DNA of 21,811 bases from CALDSL01 sp039810245 (GCA_039810245.1 JBDHWQ010000034.1:1-21811), one strand, 5' to 3'; positions 7,017 to 14,521 are shown, counted from the stretch's first letter. Numbers and translations are program-made. The notes: generated by a model from the sequence alone, not told the origin.

Positions 7017-7090
7017 GCGAGGAGCGCAGCGACGAAGCATACTCCACGGAAGTCCTGGAGAGAGATTGCTTCGCTACGCTCGCAATGACA
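7010..7090. repeat. MITE-like inverted-repeat element (81 bp)
   Basis: The ends TGTTATTGCGAG (7010-7021) and CTCGCAATGACA (7079-7090) are inverted repeats differing at one position, and the complementarity continues inward (AGCGAC..GAAGCA, 7029-7039, against TGCTTCGCTACG, 7067-7078). This TCATTGCGAG...CTCGCAATGA pattern is a widely dispersed intergenic palindromic repeat in many bacterial genomes. It holds no gene. It lies in the 363-nt gap between the lacI-like gene and the hypothetical gene at 7240-7971. The transcript would fold into one long stem. Confidence 0.7.
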
Positions 7091-7127
7091 TGTTTATCAT
7101 TTTACGCTGCCCGCAAAGTGCGACCGG

Positions 7128-7168
7128 CTTATGCGATCGTTCCTGTCATTCCCCGCAAAACGGGGACA
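7128..7168 (+). repeat. direct repeat copy 2 followed by a short hairpin element
   Basis: CTTATGCGATCGTTCCTGTCATT (7128-7150) repeats 6994-7016 with one change. It leads into a second small inverted repeat, 7144-7168, with TGTC/GACA ends and a CCCCG-CAAAA-CGGGG stem-loop. Thus the same flank precedes two different elements that both start TGTYATT. The hairpin could act as a weak terminator for the gene at 7240-7971, but it lacks a T tract. Confidence 0.65.
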
Positions 7169-7239
7169 TGAGCTATCAAACAAGCCACGAGGCAAAAGAT
7201 GCGTGTCTGCCATCTTGTATAACCCGGGACTCGACCGGC

Positions 7240-7971
7240 TTATCTGGTCGTTCGTTCATTAAACCGGCCCACATCCTCTTCGGGAGAACGGGGCTCAGGC
7301 AGGGGCAGGCCCTGTTCCATCGCCTGGGCGTATTCCTGCAGGCGCGTCGGGTCGTGCCCGCGGATGTGGTGCAGGAAGGGAAAATCTCGCGGTTCCACGC
7401 GCAGGCGCGCTACCGGTCGCACCGGCTGCAGGCTGGCTACCTGAGCCACGCGTACCCAGGTATCCTCGCCGGCGGGCACAGCGCCTTCATCGAAGAAGGT
7501 TTCGCCCGGCAGGACGTAGACCCAGCCCGGACGGAATGGATTGCGCGCTAGCACATCGCGCTCTATGGAGAAGAAGTAGTGCGGCGCGCTCACCTGCCCC
7601 CGCGGATGTTCCACGCGTAGGCAGGCATTGATCAGCGAGGTGGGAAACTGCTGGCGGTTGAGAATGGCAAAATACATCGGCCAGATGCCATCCGACGCGG
7701 CATAGACCGCATTTTGCGCCCCAAACGCGTGCAGATCTGCCGGCTGGCGCGGCGCAAAGATATCGATATCTTCCATCGGCGAACCGTGCAGCACGAACCC
7801 GCGCGCCTCGGCCAGATGGCACAGGAACTGCCATTTTGGTGCATCCAGCGTGTACTCCAGCACCGGTGAGGTTCTGCCGGCGTCGATCAACCGGTCAAAA
7901 GCCTGCGTCCGAGAAGGGTCTTGCAGCCAATCTGGCTGCGGCATCCAGTAATCTCTCAAGATAAAAGCCAT
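7240..7971 (-). CDS. hypothetical protein with weak ADP-ribosyltransferase-like motifs
   Basis: I do not recognise the family with certainty. The start at 7971 is chosen because GGAGG lies 9 bases upstream; a longer frame to 8205 would run back through a terminator and into the neighbouring gene. The 243-residue protein has no signal peptide or membrane segment. It has GFVLHGS (58-64), an IFAPR segment (71-75), QNAVYAASDGIWPMYFAI (86-103), and GWVYVLPGETFF (149-160). The HGS...P...N-x-VY-x order recalls ADP-ribosyltransferase folds such as Arr or PARP, but this is a motif-level impression only. Its last seven codons lie in a diverged repeat copy (7232-7260), suggesting the original C-terminus was replaced. 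It sits just after a terminator and may depend on read-through or an unseen promoter. Confidence 0.75.
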   Translation of the reverse strand: MAFILRDYWMPQPDWLQDPSRTQAFDRLIDAGRTSPVLEYTLDAPKWQFLCHLAEARGFVLHGSPMEDIDIFAPRQPADLHAFGAQNAVYAASDGIWPMYFAILNRQQFPTSLINACLRVEHPRGQVSAPHYFFSIERDVLARNPFRPGWVYVLPGETFFDEGAVPAGEDTWVRVAQVASLQPVRPVARLRVEPRDFPFLHHIRGHDPTRLQEYAQAMEQGLPLPEPRSPEEDVGRFNERTTR

Positions 7972-7988
7972 GCCAAACACCCTCCGAT

Positions 7989-8037
7989 AAACAAAAAGGC
8001 GTGGAGCGATGATAGCATACTCCACGTCTTTTTGTTT
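7989..8037 (-). terminator. intrinsic terminator after the DHOD-like gene
   Basis: Eighteen-base arms (7989-8006 and 8020-8037) pair with one G-T wobble around a 13-base loop. On the minus strand the stem ends in TTTTTGTTT, so the T tract is also part of the A-T base of the stem, and it works in both directions. The Shine-Dalgarno of the next gene (ATCGGAGGG) follows the T tract immediately. A smaller stem TAACCG/CGGTTA (8046-8051, 8057-8062) precedes it. Confidence 0.85.
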
Positions 8038-8063
8038 GCCGGCGTTAACCGGTAATCGGTTAT

Positions 8064-9071
8064 TTAGTACGTGATGCGGTTGTCGAAACTGGTGAGAGCC
8101 TTCATGTAATTGCCGCGCTCGAAGGCGTTTGGCTCTTTCACGTTCTTCTGGTTCATGCTGCCGCGCATCTGGCGCACCGAGGTATATTCGTACTGGGTGA
8201 GCCACTGCTCAAGGTCGGCCACCATTTCCGTGGCGCGGTGGATGCCGTTAGCCAGGAATTCTGAGGCAACCATGGTGACATTGGCGCCGGCCATAATGGC
8301 TTTAACCATGTCCTGCGCGGTGTGCACGCCACCGGTCAGCGCCAGGTCGGCCTGCAGTTTGGCAGACAGGATGGCCACCCAACGCAGCGGCAGGCGCAGC
8401 TCGTTGGAAGTGCTCAGCTCGAGGTGCGGGGTCACTTCCAGGGTCTCGATATCCAGGTCGGGCTGGATGAAGCGGTTGAACAGCACCAGGCCGTTGGCGC
8501 CGGACTGAACCAGCCGCGCGGCAACGTTAGGGATCGAAGTGAAGAACGGGCTCAGCTTTACCGCCAGCGGCACGTGAATGCAGGCGCGCACATCGCGCAC
8601 CAGGTCAACGTATCGTTTTTCCAGCTCTTGCGCGGTCCAGACGGTTTCCGATGGCACATCGTAGATATTCAGCTCGATGGCATCCGCGCCGGCCTGTTCC
8701 ATCTTGCGGGCAAAATCGACCCATCCGCCGGTGGAAATGCCGTTGAGGCTGGCGATGACCGGGATTTCCACGCTGGTCTTGATCTTCCGGATTTGCTCCA
8801 GGTAACCATCAGCGTTGGTGTTGTAATTGCCCAGGTCGGGGAAGTAGGTTACCGATTCGGCGTAGGACTCGGTGCCCATATTCAGGTAGTGATCAAGCGC
8901 CAGGCTTTCGTGCACGATCTGTTCTTCAAACAGCGAGTACATGACAATCGCCGAAACACCCGCATCTTCGAGCTGGCGAACGGTATCCAGCTTTTTGGAA
9001 AGGGGAGAGGCCGAAGCCACCAGGGGGTTTTTTAATTCCAGTCCGAGATAATTGGTGCTCAGGTCAACCAT
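8064..9071 (-). CDS. dihydroorotate dehydrogenase-like FMN-barrel protein
   Basis: The 335-residue TIM-barrel protein belongs to the dihydroorotate dehydrogenase (PyrD/PreA) superfamily. Visible blocks are LELKNPLVASASPLS (11-25), IPVIASLNG (103-111), ADAIELNIYDVPSE (129-142), VPLAVKLSPF (167-176), DLALTGGVHTAQD (242-254), and AGANVTMVASEFL (261-273). The usual ELNxSCPN segment is replaced here by ELNIYDVP, so the conserved Asn-x-Ser-Cys-Pro-Asn signature is missing; true pyrimidine synthesis is doubtful. It follows nifJ on the same strand after 129 nt, and such proteins are known to accompany pyruvate:ferredoxin oxidoreductases, so a redox partner or accessory role is plausible. The start has GGAGG 6 bases upstream. 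There is no iron-sulfur extension. Confidence 0.88.
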   Translation of the reverse strand: MVDLSTNYLGLELKNPLVASASPLSKKLDTVRQLEDAGVSAIVMYSLFEEQIVHESLALDHYLNMGTESYAESVTYFPDLGNYNTNADGYLEQIRKIKTSVEIPVIASLNGISTGGWVDFARKMEQAGADAIELNIYDVPSETVWTAQELEKRYVDLVRDVRACIHVPLAVKLSPFFTSIPNVAARLVQSGANGLVLFNRFIQPDLDIETLEVTPHLELSTSNELRLPLRWVAILSAKLQADLALTGGVHTAQDMVKAIMAGANVTMVASEFLANGIHRATEMVADLEQWLTQYEYTSVRQMRGSMNQKNVKEPNAFERGNYMKALTSFDNRITY

Positions 9072-9154
9072 GGGGATCCTCCGATTTGGTTATTCGATAC
9101 GAGCTTGCCGGTGGGTTGGAATCTCCGATGTGACGTCCGGCGGGGTGAAAAGGA

Positions 9155-9186
9155 GGGCCTTGCCGGGTGTAATCCCGGCAAGGCCC
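9155..9186 (-). terminator. hairpin terminator or attenuator between nifJ and the DHOD-like gene
   Basis: A perfect 13-bp GC-rich stem (9155-9167 with 9174-9186) has a 6-base loop. On the minus strand TCCTTTTC follows, a short T tract displaced by three bases. It lies 15 bases after the nifJ stop. It could end most nifJ transcripts while allowing partial read-through into the DHOD-like gene. Confidence 0.75.
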
Positions 9187-9200
9187 TGGTTAATCTGTGG

Positions 9201-12200
9201 CTACTTGCTTTCGCCTTCGCTGCCGTTGCCACCGTTGCCGGTGTGGGCGTTGTACTCGATGGCGGCCATGTTCTTGTACATCTCCCAGCGCTTCTGCACG
9301 TCGGTGCGAGCCTGTTTCATCAGCGCTTCGGCGCGCTGTTCGTCGCTCTGAACCAGCATGCGGTAGCGGGTCTCGTTATAGGCGTAGTCTTCTACTCTGA
9401 CGGTCGGCTCTTTCGAGTCGATCACCAGGGGATTCTTACCCTGGTCCATGAGCGCGGGATTGTAGCGGTACAGCGGCCACATACCCGACTGGACGGCCAA
9501 ACGCTGCTGATCGAGGCCTTTGCGCATGTCGATGCCATGAGCGATGCAGTGGCTGTAGGCGATGATCAGCGAGGGACCTTCGTACGCATCAGCTTCGAGC
9601 AGCGCGCGCAGGGTCTGCTGGTCATTGGCGCCCATCGCTATACGGGCTACGTAGACGTAGCCGTAGGCCATGGCGATCATGCCCAGGTCTTTCTTGGGCA
9701 GGCCCTTGCCGTTGGCAGCAAACTTGGCCACCGCAGCGCGCGGCGTAGACTTGGAAGCCTGGCCGCCGGTATTGGAGTACACTTCGGTGTCCAGCACCAG
9801 CACGTTAACGTTGCGGCCCGAGGCCAGCACATGGTCGAGGCCACCGTAACCGATGTCGTAGGCCCAGCCATCGCCGCCCATGATCCACACGCTCTTGCGC
9901 ACCAGCATGTCGGCCACAGCGTGGAGCTGTCTGGCACGCGGGTCACTCAGCGAGAGCAGTTTGCTCTTGAGGATCGTCACGCGCTCGCGCTGATCACGGA
10001 TACCAATCTCGTTGCTCTGGTCAGCGGTGAGGATGGCATTGGCCAGCTCGTCGCCAATCTGGCCGGAGAGGGCCATAAGCAGCTCGCGGGCGAATTCCGA
10101 CTGCTTGTCGACCGTCAGGCGCATGCCCAGGCCGAATTCCGCGTTGTCTTCAAACAGCGAGTTCGACCAGGCGGGGCCGCGGCCGTCACTGTTTTGCGCC
10201 CACGGGGTGGTGGGCAGGTTGCCGCCGTAGATGGACGAGCAGCCGGTGGCGTTGGCAACGATCGTGCGGTCGCCAAAGAGCTGCGATACCAGCTTGACGT
10301 ACGGGGTTTCACCGCAGCCGGCGCAGGCGCCGGAGAACTCGAACAGCGGGCGCATGAGCTGCGAATTCTTGACCGTGCCGGGCGTGAAGACCGTGCGGTC
10401 AGGATCGGGGATATTGTTGAGGAAGAAGTCCCAATTCTCGACTTCGGCTTCGCGGATGGGCGGCTGAGCGACCATATTGATGGCCTTGTGGCTGGGGTTG
10501 GCCTTGTCTTTGGCAGGGCAGGCTTCCACGCACAGCGCGCAGCCGGTGCAGTCTTCCGGGGCCACCTGGATGGTGTACTTCATGCCCGGGAATTCTTTGA
10601 ACTTGGCGTCCATCGACTTGAAGGTCTCGGGCGCGCCAGCCAGAAGCGCCGGTTCATACACCTTCTGGCGGATGACGGCGTGCGGGCATACCATCGAGCA
10701 CTTGCCGCACTGGATGCACAGGCTGGGATCCCACTCGGGGATTTCCAGCGCGATGTTGCGCTTTTCCCACTGCGCGGTGGCGGTGGGGAAGGTGCCATCC
10801 ACCGGGAACATGCTCACCGGCACATTGTCGCCTTCGCCGGCGATGATCGGGCCGAGCACGTCGCGCACGAAGGCCGGGGCCTGCGCGGGCACGGGCTGGC
10901 GGCGGGTAACGGCGCTGGAGACCGCGGCCGGGACGTTGACCTCAAACAGGTGCTCGAGGGTGGCGTCTACAGCTTCAAAGTTTTTCTGCACCACGGCTTC
11001 ACCGCGCTTGCCATAGGTCTTCTTAATCGATTTCTTGATTTCTTCGATGGCAACGTCGCGCGGGAGAACGCCGCTGATGGCGAAGAAGCAGGTCTGCATA
11101 ATGGTGTTGATACGGCCACCCATGCCCGTCTTCTGGGCCACTTCGTAGGCATCGATTACGTAGAAGCGCAGTTTCTTCTGGACGATGTCCTTCTGCACTT
11201 CCTGCGGAATGTGATCCCACACTTCTTCGGGGCCGTAGATCGAGTTGAGCAGGAATACGCCACCCGGCACGACCTTCGAGGTCACATCCAGGCGCTCGAG
11301 GAAGTTGAAAGCGTGGCAGGCGACGAAGTTAGCCTTGCTGATCAGGTACGGGGCGCGGATATCGCGCGGGCCGAAGCGCAGGTGCGAGGTGGTGATGGAG
11401 CCGGATTTCTTCGAGTCGTACACGAAGTAACCCTGGGCACCATAACCCGTCTCTTCACCGATAATCTTGATCGAGTTCTTATTCGCGCCAACCGTGCCGT
11501 CCGAGCCGAGACCGTAGAACATGCAGCGCACCACATCGTTAGGCTCAATCGAGAAGTCATCGTCATAGTCCAGGCTGGACATGTTGACGTCATCGTTGAT
11601 GCCGACCACGAAGTGCTCTTTGGGAGCGGGCTGGCACATGTTGTCGAAGATGGTCTTGACCATCGCCGGGGTGAATTCTTTGGAAGACAGGCCATAGCGG
11701 CCGCCGATAATGCGCGGGGCCACCTGGAAGGGGGCGATACCGCTGGCGATGCCTTCATTGATTGCGGTGACAACGTCGAGGTACAGCGGGTCGCCCAGGG
11801 CGCCGGGTTCCTTGGTGCGGTCCATCACCGAGATAGTGCGGGTGGTGGCGGGCAGCACCGAGACCAGGCTTTCGACCGAGAAGGGACGGTAGAGATGGAC
11901 AGTAACCACGCCTACCTTTTCGTTGCCCTTTTCGTTCAGGAAGCGAGCGGTCTCTTCGGCGGTTTCCGCGCCCGAGCCCATGATGACGATCACGCGCTCG
12001 GCATCCGGCGCGCCGGCGTAGTCGAACAGGTGATAGCTGCGGCCGGTGAGGGCGGCAAATTTATCCATCACCTTCTGAACGGCGGCAGGGCAGGTTTTGT
12101 AGAAGGGGTTGGCGGTCTCGCGAGCCTGGAAGTAGACATCCGGGTTCTGGGCTGTGCCGCGCAGGACGGGATGATCGGGAGTGAGCGCGCGCTCGCGATG

Positions 12201-12806
12201 CTCAATGATGCGGTCGTAATCAATCATCGCGCGCAGGTCATCTTCGCTGAGCTGCTCAATCTTGTTGACTTCATGCGAGGTGCGGAAGCCATCGAAGAAG
12301 TGCAGGAACGGAATGCGCGATTCGAGCGTGGCGGCCGTAGCGATCAGGGCCATATCCTGGGCTTCCTGCACCGAGCGGGAAGACAGCAGGGCAAAGCCGG
12401 TGGAGCGGGTGGCCATCACGTCAGAGTGATCCCCGAAGATCGACAGCGCCGAAGCGGCCAGTGAGCGGGCGGTAACATGGAAGACAGTGGACGTAAGCTC
12501 GCCGGCGATCTTGAACATGTTGGGGATCATCAGGAGCAAGCCCTGCGAGGCGGTGAACGTAGTGGTCAGCGAGCCGGTTTGCAGCGCGCCATGCACTGCG
12601 CCGGCGGCACCACCTTCCGACTGCATTTCCACCACCAGGGGAACCGTCCCCCAGATGTTGCGGATATTGGCGGCAGAGTATGCATCCGAAAGCTCGCCCA
12701 TACCCGAAGACGGGGTAATCGGGTAGATCGCGATTACCTCGTTCAGGCGGTACGCCACATACGCTACAGCCTCATTGGCATCAATTGTTACCTTTTCACG
12801 AGACAT
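9201..12806 (-). CDS. nifJ: pyruvate:ferredoxin (flavodoxin) oxidoreductase, single-chain
   Basis: The 1201-residue enzyme oxidises pyruvate with CoA to acetyl-CoA and CO2, reducing ferredoxin or flavodoxin in the cytoplasm. The fused domain order is complete: N-terminal pyrimidine-binding domain (IDANEAVAYVAYRLNE, IYPITPSSGMGE, about 8-38), domain II (about 260-390), gamma domain (about 420-620), two 4Fe-4S motifs (C697/C700/C703/C707 and C753/C756/C759/C763), and the C-terminal TPP domain with GGDGWAYDIGYGG (977-989) and SNTGGQ (1011-1016). Cysteines 828, 831, 856 and 1087 fit the proximal cluster. The C-terminus ends in a Gly/Ser-rich tail. The start at 12806 has GGAG 8 bases upstream. Codon bias is strong: TTA, CTA and TCA are absent over more than 1,100 codons, suggesting high expression. 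It fits an anaerobic or fermentative metabolism. Confidence 0.97.
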   Translation of the reverse strand: MSREKVTIDANEAVAYVAYRLNEVIAIYPITPSSGMGELSDAYSAANIRNIWGTVPLVVEMQSEGGAAGAVHGALQTGSLTTTFTASQGLLLMIPNMFKIAGELTSTVFHVTARSLAASALSIFGDHSDVMATRSTGFALLSSRSVQEAQDMALIATAATLESRIPFLHFFDGFRTSHEVNKIEQLSEDDLRAMIDYDRIIEHRERALTPDHPVLRGTAQNPDVYFQARETANPFYKTCPAAVQKVMDKFAALTGRSYHLFDYAGAPDAERVIVIMGSGAETAEETARFLNEKGNEKVGVVTVHLYRPFSVESLVSVLPATTRTISVMDRTKEPGALGDPLYLDVVTAINEGIASGIAPFQVAPRIIGGRYGLSSKEFTPAMVKTIFDNMCQPAPKEHFVVGINDDVNMSSLDYDDDFSIEPNDVVRCMFYGLGSDGTVGANKNSIKIIGEETGYGAQGYFVYDSKKSGSITTSHLRFGPRDIRAPYLISKANFVACHAFNFLERLDVTSKVVPGGVFLLNSIYGPEEVWDHIPQEVQKDIVQKKLRFYVIDAYEVAQKTGMGGRINTIMQTCFFAISGVLPRDVAIEEIKKSIKKTYGKRGEAVVQKNFEAVDATLEHLFEVNVPAAVSSAVTRRQPVPAQAPAFVRDVLGPIIAGEGDNVPVSMFPVDGTFPTATAQWEKRNIALEIPEWDPSLCIQCGKCSMVCPHAVIRQKVYEPALLAGAPETFKSMDAKFKEFPGMKYTIQVAPEDCTGCALCVEACPAKDKANPSHKAINMVAQPPIREAEVENWDFFLNNIPDPDRTVFTPGTVKNSQLMRPLFEFSGACAGCGETPYVKLVSQLFGDRTIVANATGCSSIYGGNLPTTPWAQNSDGRGPAWSNSLFEDNAEFGLGMRLTVDKQSEFARELLMALSGQIGDELANAILTADQSNEIGIRDQRERVTILKSKLLSLSDPRARQLHAVADMLVRKSVWIMGGDGWAYDIGYGGLDHVLASGRNVNVLVLDTEVYSNTGGQASKSTPRAAVAKFAANGKGLPKKDLGMIAMAYGYVYVARIAMGANDQQTLRALLEADAYEGPSLIIAYSHCIAHGIDMRKGLDQQRLAVQSGMWPLYRYNPALMDQGKNPLVIDSKEPTVRVEDYAYNETRYRMLVQSDEQRAEALMKQARTDVQKRWEMYKNMAAIEYNAHTGNGGNGSEGESK

Positions 12807-12934
12807 GAGGTCACTCCGTAGAAAATTGGTAGAAGAAGCGCCGTTCCAGCCAGCGCAATCGTTCTATTGTTGATCGGATTGAAAAATCTTTCTATTCAAT
12901 GAAAGAGTGTACCCGGGAAGGGGGAATTGGGTAA

Positions 12935-12964
12935 GTTATATAGGTCATTCCTATTGGGTGACAG
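12935..12964 (-). promoter_or_regulatory. possible nifJ promoter
   Basis: On the minus strand, CTGTCA (12964-12959) and TATAAC (12940-12935) are spaced by 18 bases, about 130 nt upstream of the nifJ start. The -10 matches at five of six positions and the -35 at four. The 271-nt gap (12807-13077) is AT-rich here and contains other TATA-like words, so the choice is tentative. I see nothing else in the gap apart from the Nudix-gene terminator. Confidence 0.35.
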
Positions 12965-13019
12965 TTGTAAGTATATTTGGATAGAATGGGTCAAGATTAT
13001 ACGGGCAGGTTAAAGCACA

Positions 13020-13057
13020 GATGCTCCTGCCATGCCCGCGGGCGTGGCAGGAGCATC
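13020..13057 (-). terminator. hairpin terminator after the Nudix gene
   Basis: GATGCTCCTGCCA (13020-13032) pairs perfectly with 13045-13057, and the stem continues inward through GCCC/GGGC-like pairs around a tiny loop. On the minus strand only TGTGCTTTAA follows, a weak T tract. It begins 21 bases after the Nudix stop codon. Confidence 0.75.
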
Positions 13058-13077
13058 CATTTACTGGCAGAGCATTA

Positions 13078-13608
13078 TTACTTCAAGTGTTCCTGTGCCA
13101 GCAGCAGGCCGGCCAGGGTTTTCCCGTCACGGATCTCGCCGCGCGCCACCATACCGGTCAGATCTTCTACGGGCACTGCTTCAACGTTGATAAATTCATC
13201 ATCATCGCCGGGCAGCCGGTCGGGGAACAGGCCGGTGGCCAGGTAAATGTGCAGGTACTCGCTGGAATAGCCGGGGGCCATGTAAAACGCTCCCAGGCGG
13301 CGCAGCTCGCGCGCGCCAAATCCAGTTTCCTCGCGCACTTCGCGCGCGGCGCAGTCGTCCGGGTTCTCATCGGGGTTGAGCGTGCCGGCGGGCAGTTCCA
13401 GCAGGTCGCGGTCCGCGCCCAGGCGGTACTGGCGTACCATCAACACGTGCTGCTGGTCATCCAGTACCACCAACGCCACCGCGCCAGGGTGGCGCACCAG
13501 ATCAAAGGTGCTGCGCTTGCCGTTTGGCAGGCGCACATCCACCCGGTCTACGCTGAAGGCGCGGCCGGTGTATACGTTTTGAGCGTTCAACAGGTCAAAG
13601 GGTTTCAT
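13078..13608 (-). CDS. Nudix hydrolase, ADP-ribose pyrophosphatase type
   Basis: The 176-residue protein carries an exact Nudix box, G-x5-E-x7-R-E-V-x-E-E-x-G-F, at residues 75-97. ELPAG precedes the box and APGYSSE (111-117) follows it, features of the ADP-ribose pyrophosphatase (NudF/TrgB) group. The enzyme would hydrolyse ADP-ribose to AMP and ribose 5-phosphate with Mg2+. The N-terminal strand pair (NVYTGRAFSVDRVDVRLPNG, 11-30) is also typical. It stands alone between two terminators. AGGAT lies 9 bases before the ATG and a TATAAT at 13634-13629 (minus strand) could be its -10 box. Substrate could be another nucleoside diphosphate derivative. Confidence 0.9.
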   Translation of the reverse strand: MKPFDLLNAQNVYTGRAFSVDRVDVRLPNGKRSTFDLVRHPGAVALVVLDDQQHVLMVRQYRLGADRDLLELPAGTLNPDENPDDCAAREVREETGFGARELRRLGAFYMAPGYSSEYLHIYLATGLFPDRLPGDDDEFINVEAVPVEDLTGMVARGEIRDGKTLAGLLLAQEHLK

Positions 13609-13628
13609 GCGTGTTTATCCTGCGGTTC

Positions 13629-13634
13629 ATTATA
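13629..13634 (-). promoter_or_regulatory. -10 box candidate for the Nudix gene
   Basis: A perfect TATAAT on the minus strand lies 20 bases upstream of the Nudix start codon. The -35 position falls inside the GC-rich arm of the preceding terminator and has no resemblance to TTGACA, so the promoter is only half supported. Confidence 0.3.
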
Positions 13635-13648
13635 TATCCGCAACACAA

Positions 13649-13674
13649 ATCCCCCGCCTTGTCGGGCGGGGGAT
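13649..13674 (-). terminator. intrinsic terminator after the LysM lipoprotein gene
   Basis: ATCCCCCGCC (13649-13658) pairs exactly with GGCGGGGGAT (13665-13674) around a 6-base loop, 22 bases after the stop codon of the LysM gene. TTGTGTT follows on the minus strand. Confidence 0.8.
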
Positions 13675-13696
13675 GATTGGCTGGAAAAAGCGGCGC

Positions 13697-14521
13697 CTAT
13701 GGGATGTTGATCGTCGCGCCGGGGGTCAGGGCGGCGTTGGCTGCTAGGCCGTTCGCCGCGGCGATAAACTCGGGGTACACGTCGCCAAACTTGCAGGCGA
13801 TCGAATTCATTGTCTCGCCGCTGGTGACGGTGTAGGTGGTGGGGTGGGCGCGTAGCGCGCGGCTGCCAAAGCTGGCAATTTCCCAGTTTCCAGTGGCGGG
13901 GATGGTGATCGTGCTGCCGATGGGGAGCTGCGAGCTGGTGTTCAGATTATTGGCGCGCATCAGAGCGCCGGGATCAATATTATAACGGCGGGCAATGCAG
14001 TAAGGGTATTCGCCGCGCTGGATGGTATAGGTGGCCGGGCGCGCGGGCGCAGCGGGGAGCTGATAGTTGGGCGCGGGGGTGGCCTGGGTCGTTACGCCGC
14101 CGCCCGACTGCTGCGCATCCGGAGCGCCACCGCCAGTCTGATCGGTGGACGGGTTGGTGGTCACGCCGCCGCCGGTTTGTTCGGTAGGCTGCCCTGCGGG
14201 CATACCACCCCCGGCCTGGTCCGTGGCTTCGGTGCCGCCGGTGGTCACGCCGCCGCCGGCCTGGTCAGCTGAGGGTGTTTCTACACCGCCACCCGACTGC
14301 CCACCCGGCTGAGGCGTAGCCTGCATGCTCTGGGCGACCGCAGTCTGGGTGATGGAAAGGAACTGGTTCACCAGGTCGGAATTGGTGGCCACGGGGAACG
14401 GCAGCTCGCTTTGCGAGGTAGCCGTAGCTTGCGGTGCGGTAGAGGCAGGCAGCCGGCAAGCGCTGAGCAGGAGCGCCATGGCAACCAAAATCGCGATAAC
14501 GGAGAAGACCTTCTTGTTCAT
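13697..14521 (-). CDS. lipoprotein with two LysM domains and a Gly-rich repeat linker
   Basis: The 274-residue protein has a lipoprotein signal peptide (MNKKVFSVIAILVAMALLLSAC; lipobox LLSAC, Cys22). A Thr/Gln-rich segment follows, then a low-complexity linker (about 73-145) built from six units around (D/E/Q)Q(A/S/T)GGG(V/M/A), with GGG at 77, 89, 104, 117, 130 and 140. The C-terminus holds two LysM domains (about 164-208, TYTIQRGEYPYCIARRY...IGSTITIP, and about 229-274, TYTVTSGETMNSIACKFG...PGATINIP). Each LysM has one Cys (175, 243), unusual for the domain. It should be anchored outside the membrane and bind an N-acetylglucosamine-containing polymer; in a lineage with little or no peptidoglycan the ligand is open. 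Start: AAGGAG lies 9 bases upstream of ATG. Confidence 0.88.
   Translation of the reverse strand: MNKKVFSVIAILVAMALLLSACRLPASTAPQATATSQSELPFPVATNSDLVNQFLSITQTAVAQSMQATPQPGGQSGGGVETPSADQAGGGVTTGGTEATDQAGGGMPAGQPTEQTGGGVTTNPSTDQTGGGAPDAQQSGGGVTTQATPAPNYQLPAAPARPATYTIQRGEYPYCIARRYNIDPGALMRANNLNTSSQLPIGSTITIPATGNWEIASFGSRALRAHPTTYTVTSGETMNSIACKFGDVYPEFIAAANGLAANAALTPGATINIP

Noticed and set aside
7010..7168. Possible CRISPR array from the repeated words
   Set aside because: There are only two or three copies with unequal spacing and inverted-repeat ends, and no cas genes; MITE-like elements explain it better.
7972..8205. N-terminal extension of the hypothetical gene to 8205
   Set aside because: It would run through a strong terminator and into the DHOD-like coding region in another frame; the ATG at 7971 has a good ribosome binding site.
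9105..12464. A 1,119-codon plus-strand open frame antisense to nifJ
   Set aside because: It is codon-aligned with nifJ, has His/Val/Gly/Arg-rich composition typical of antisense shadows, no family resemblance, and is fully explained by avoidance of TTA, CTA and TCA codons in nifJ.
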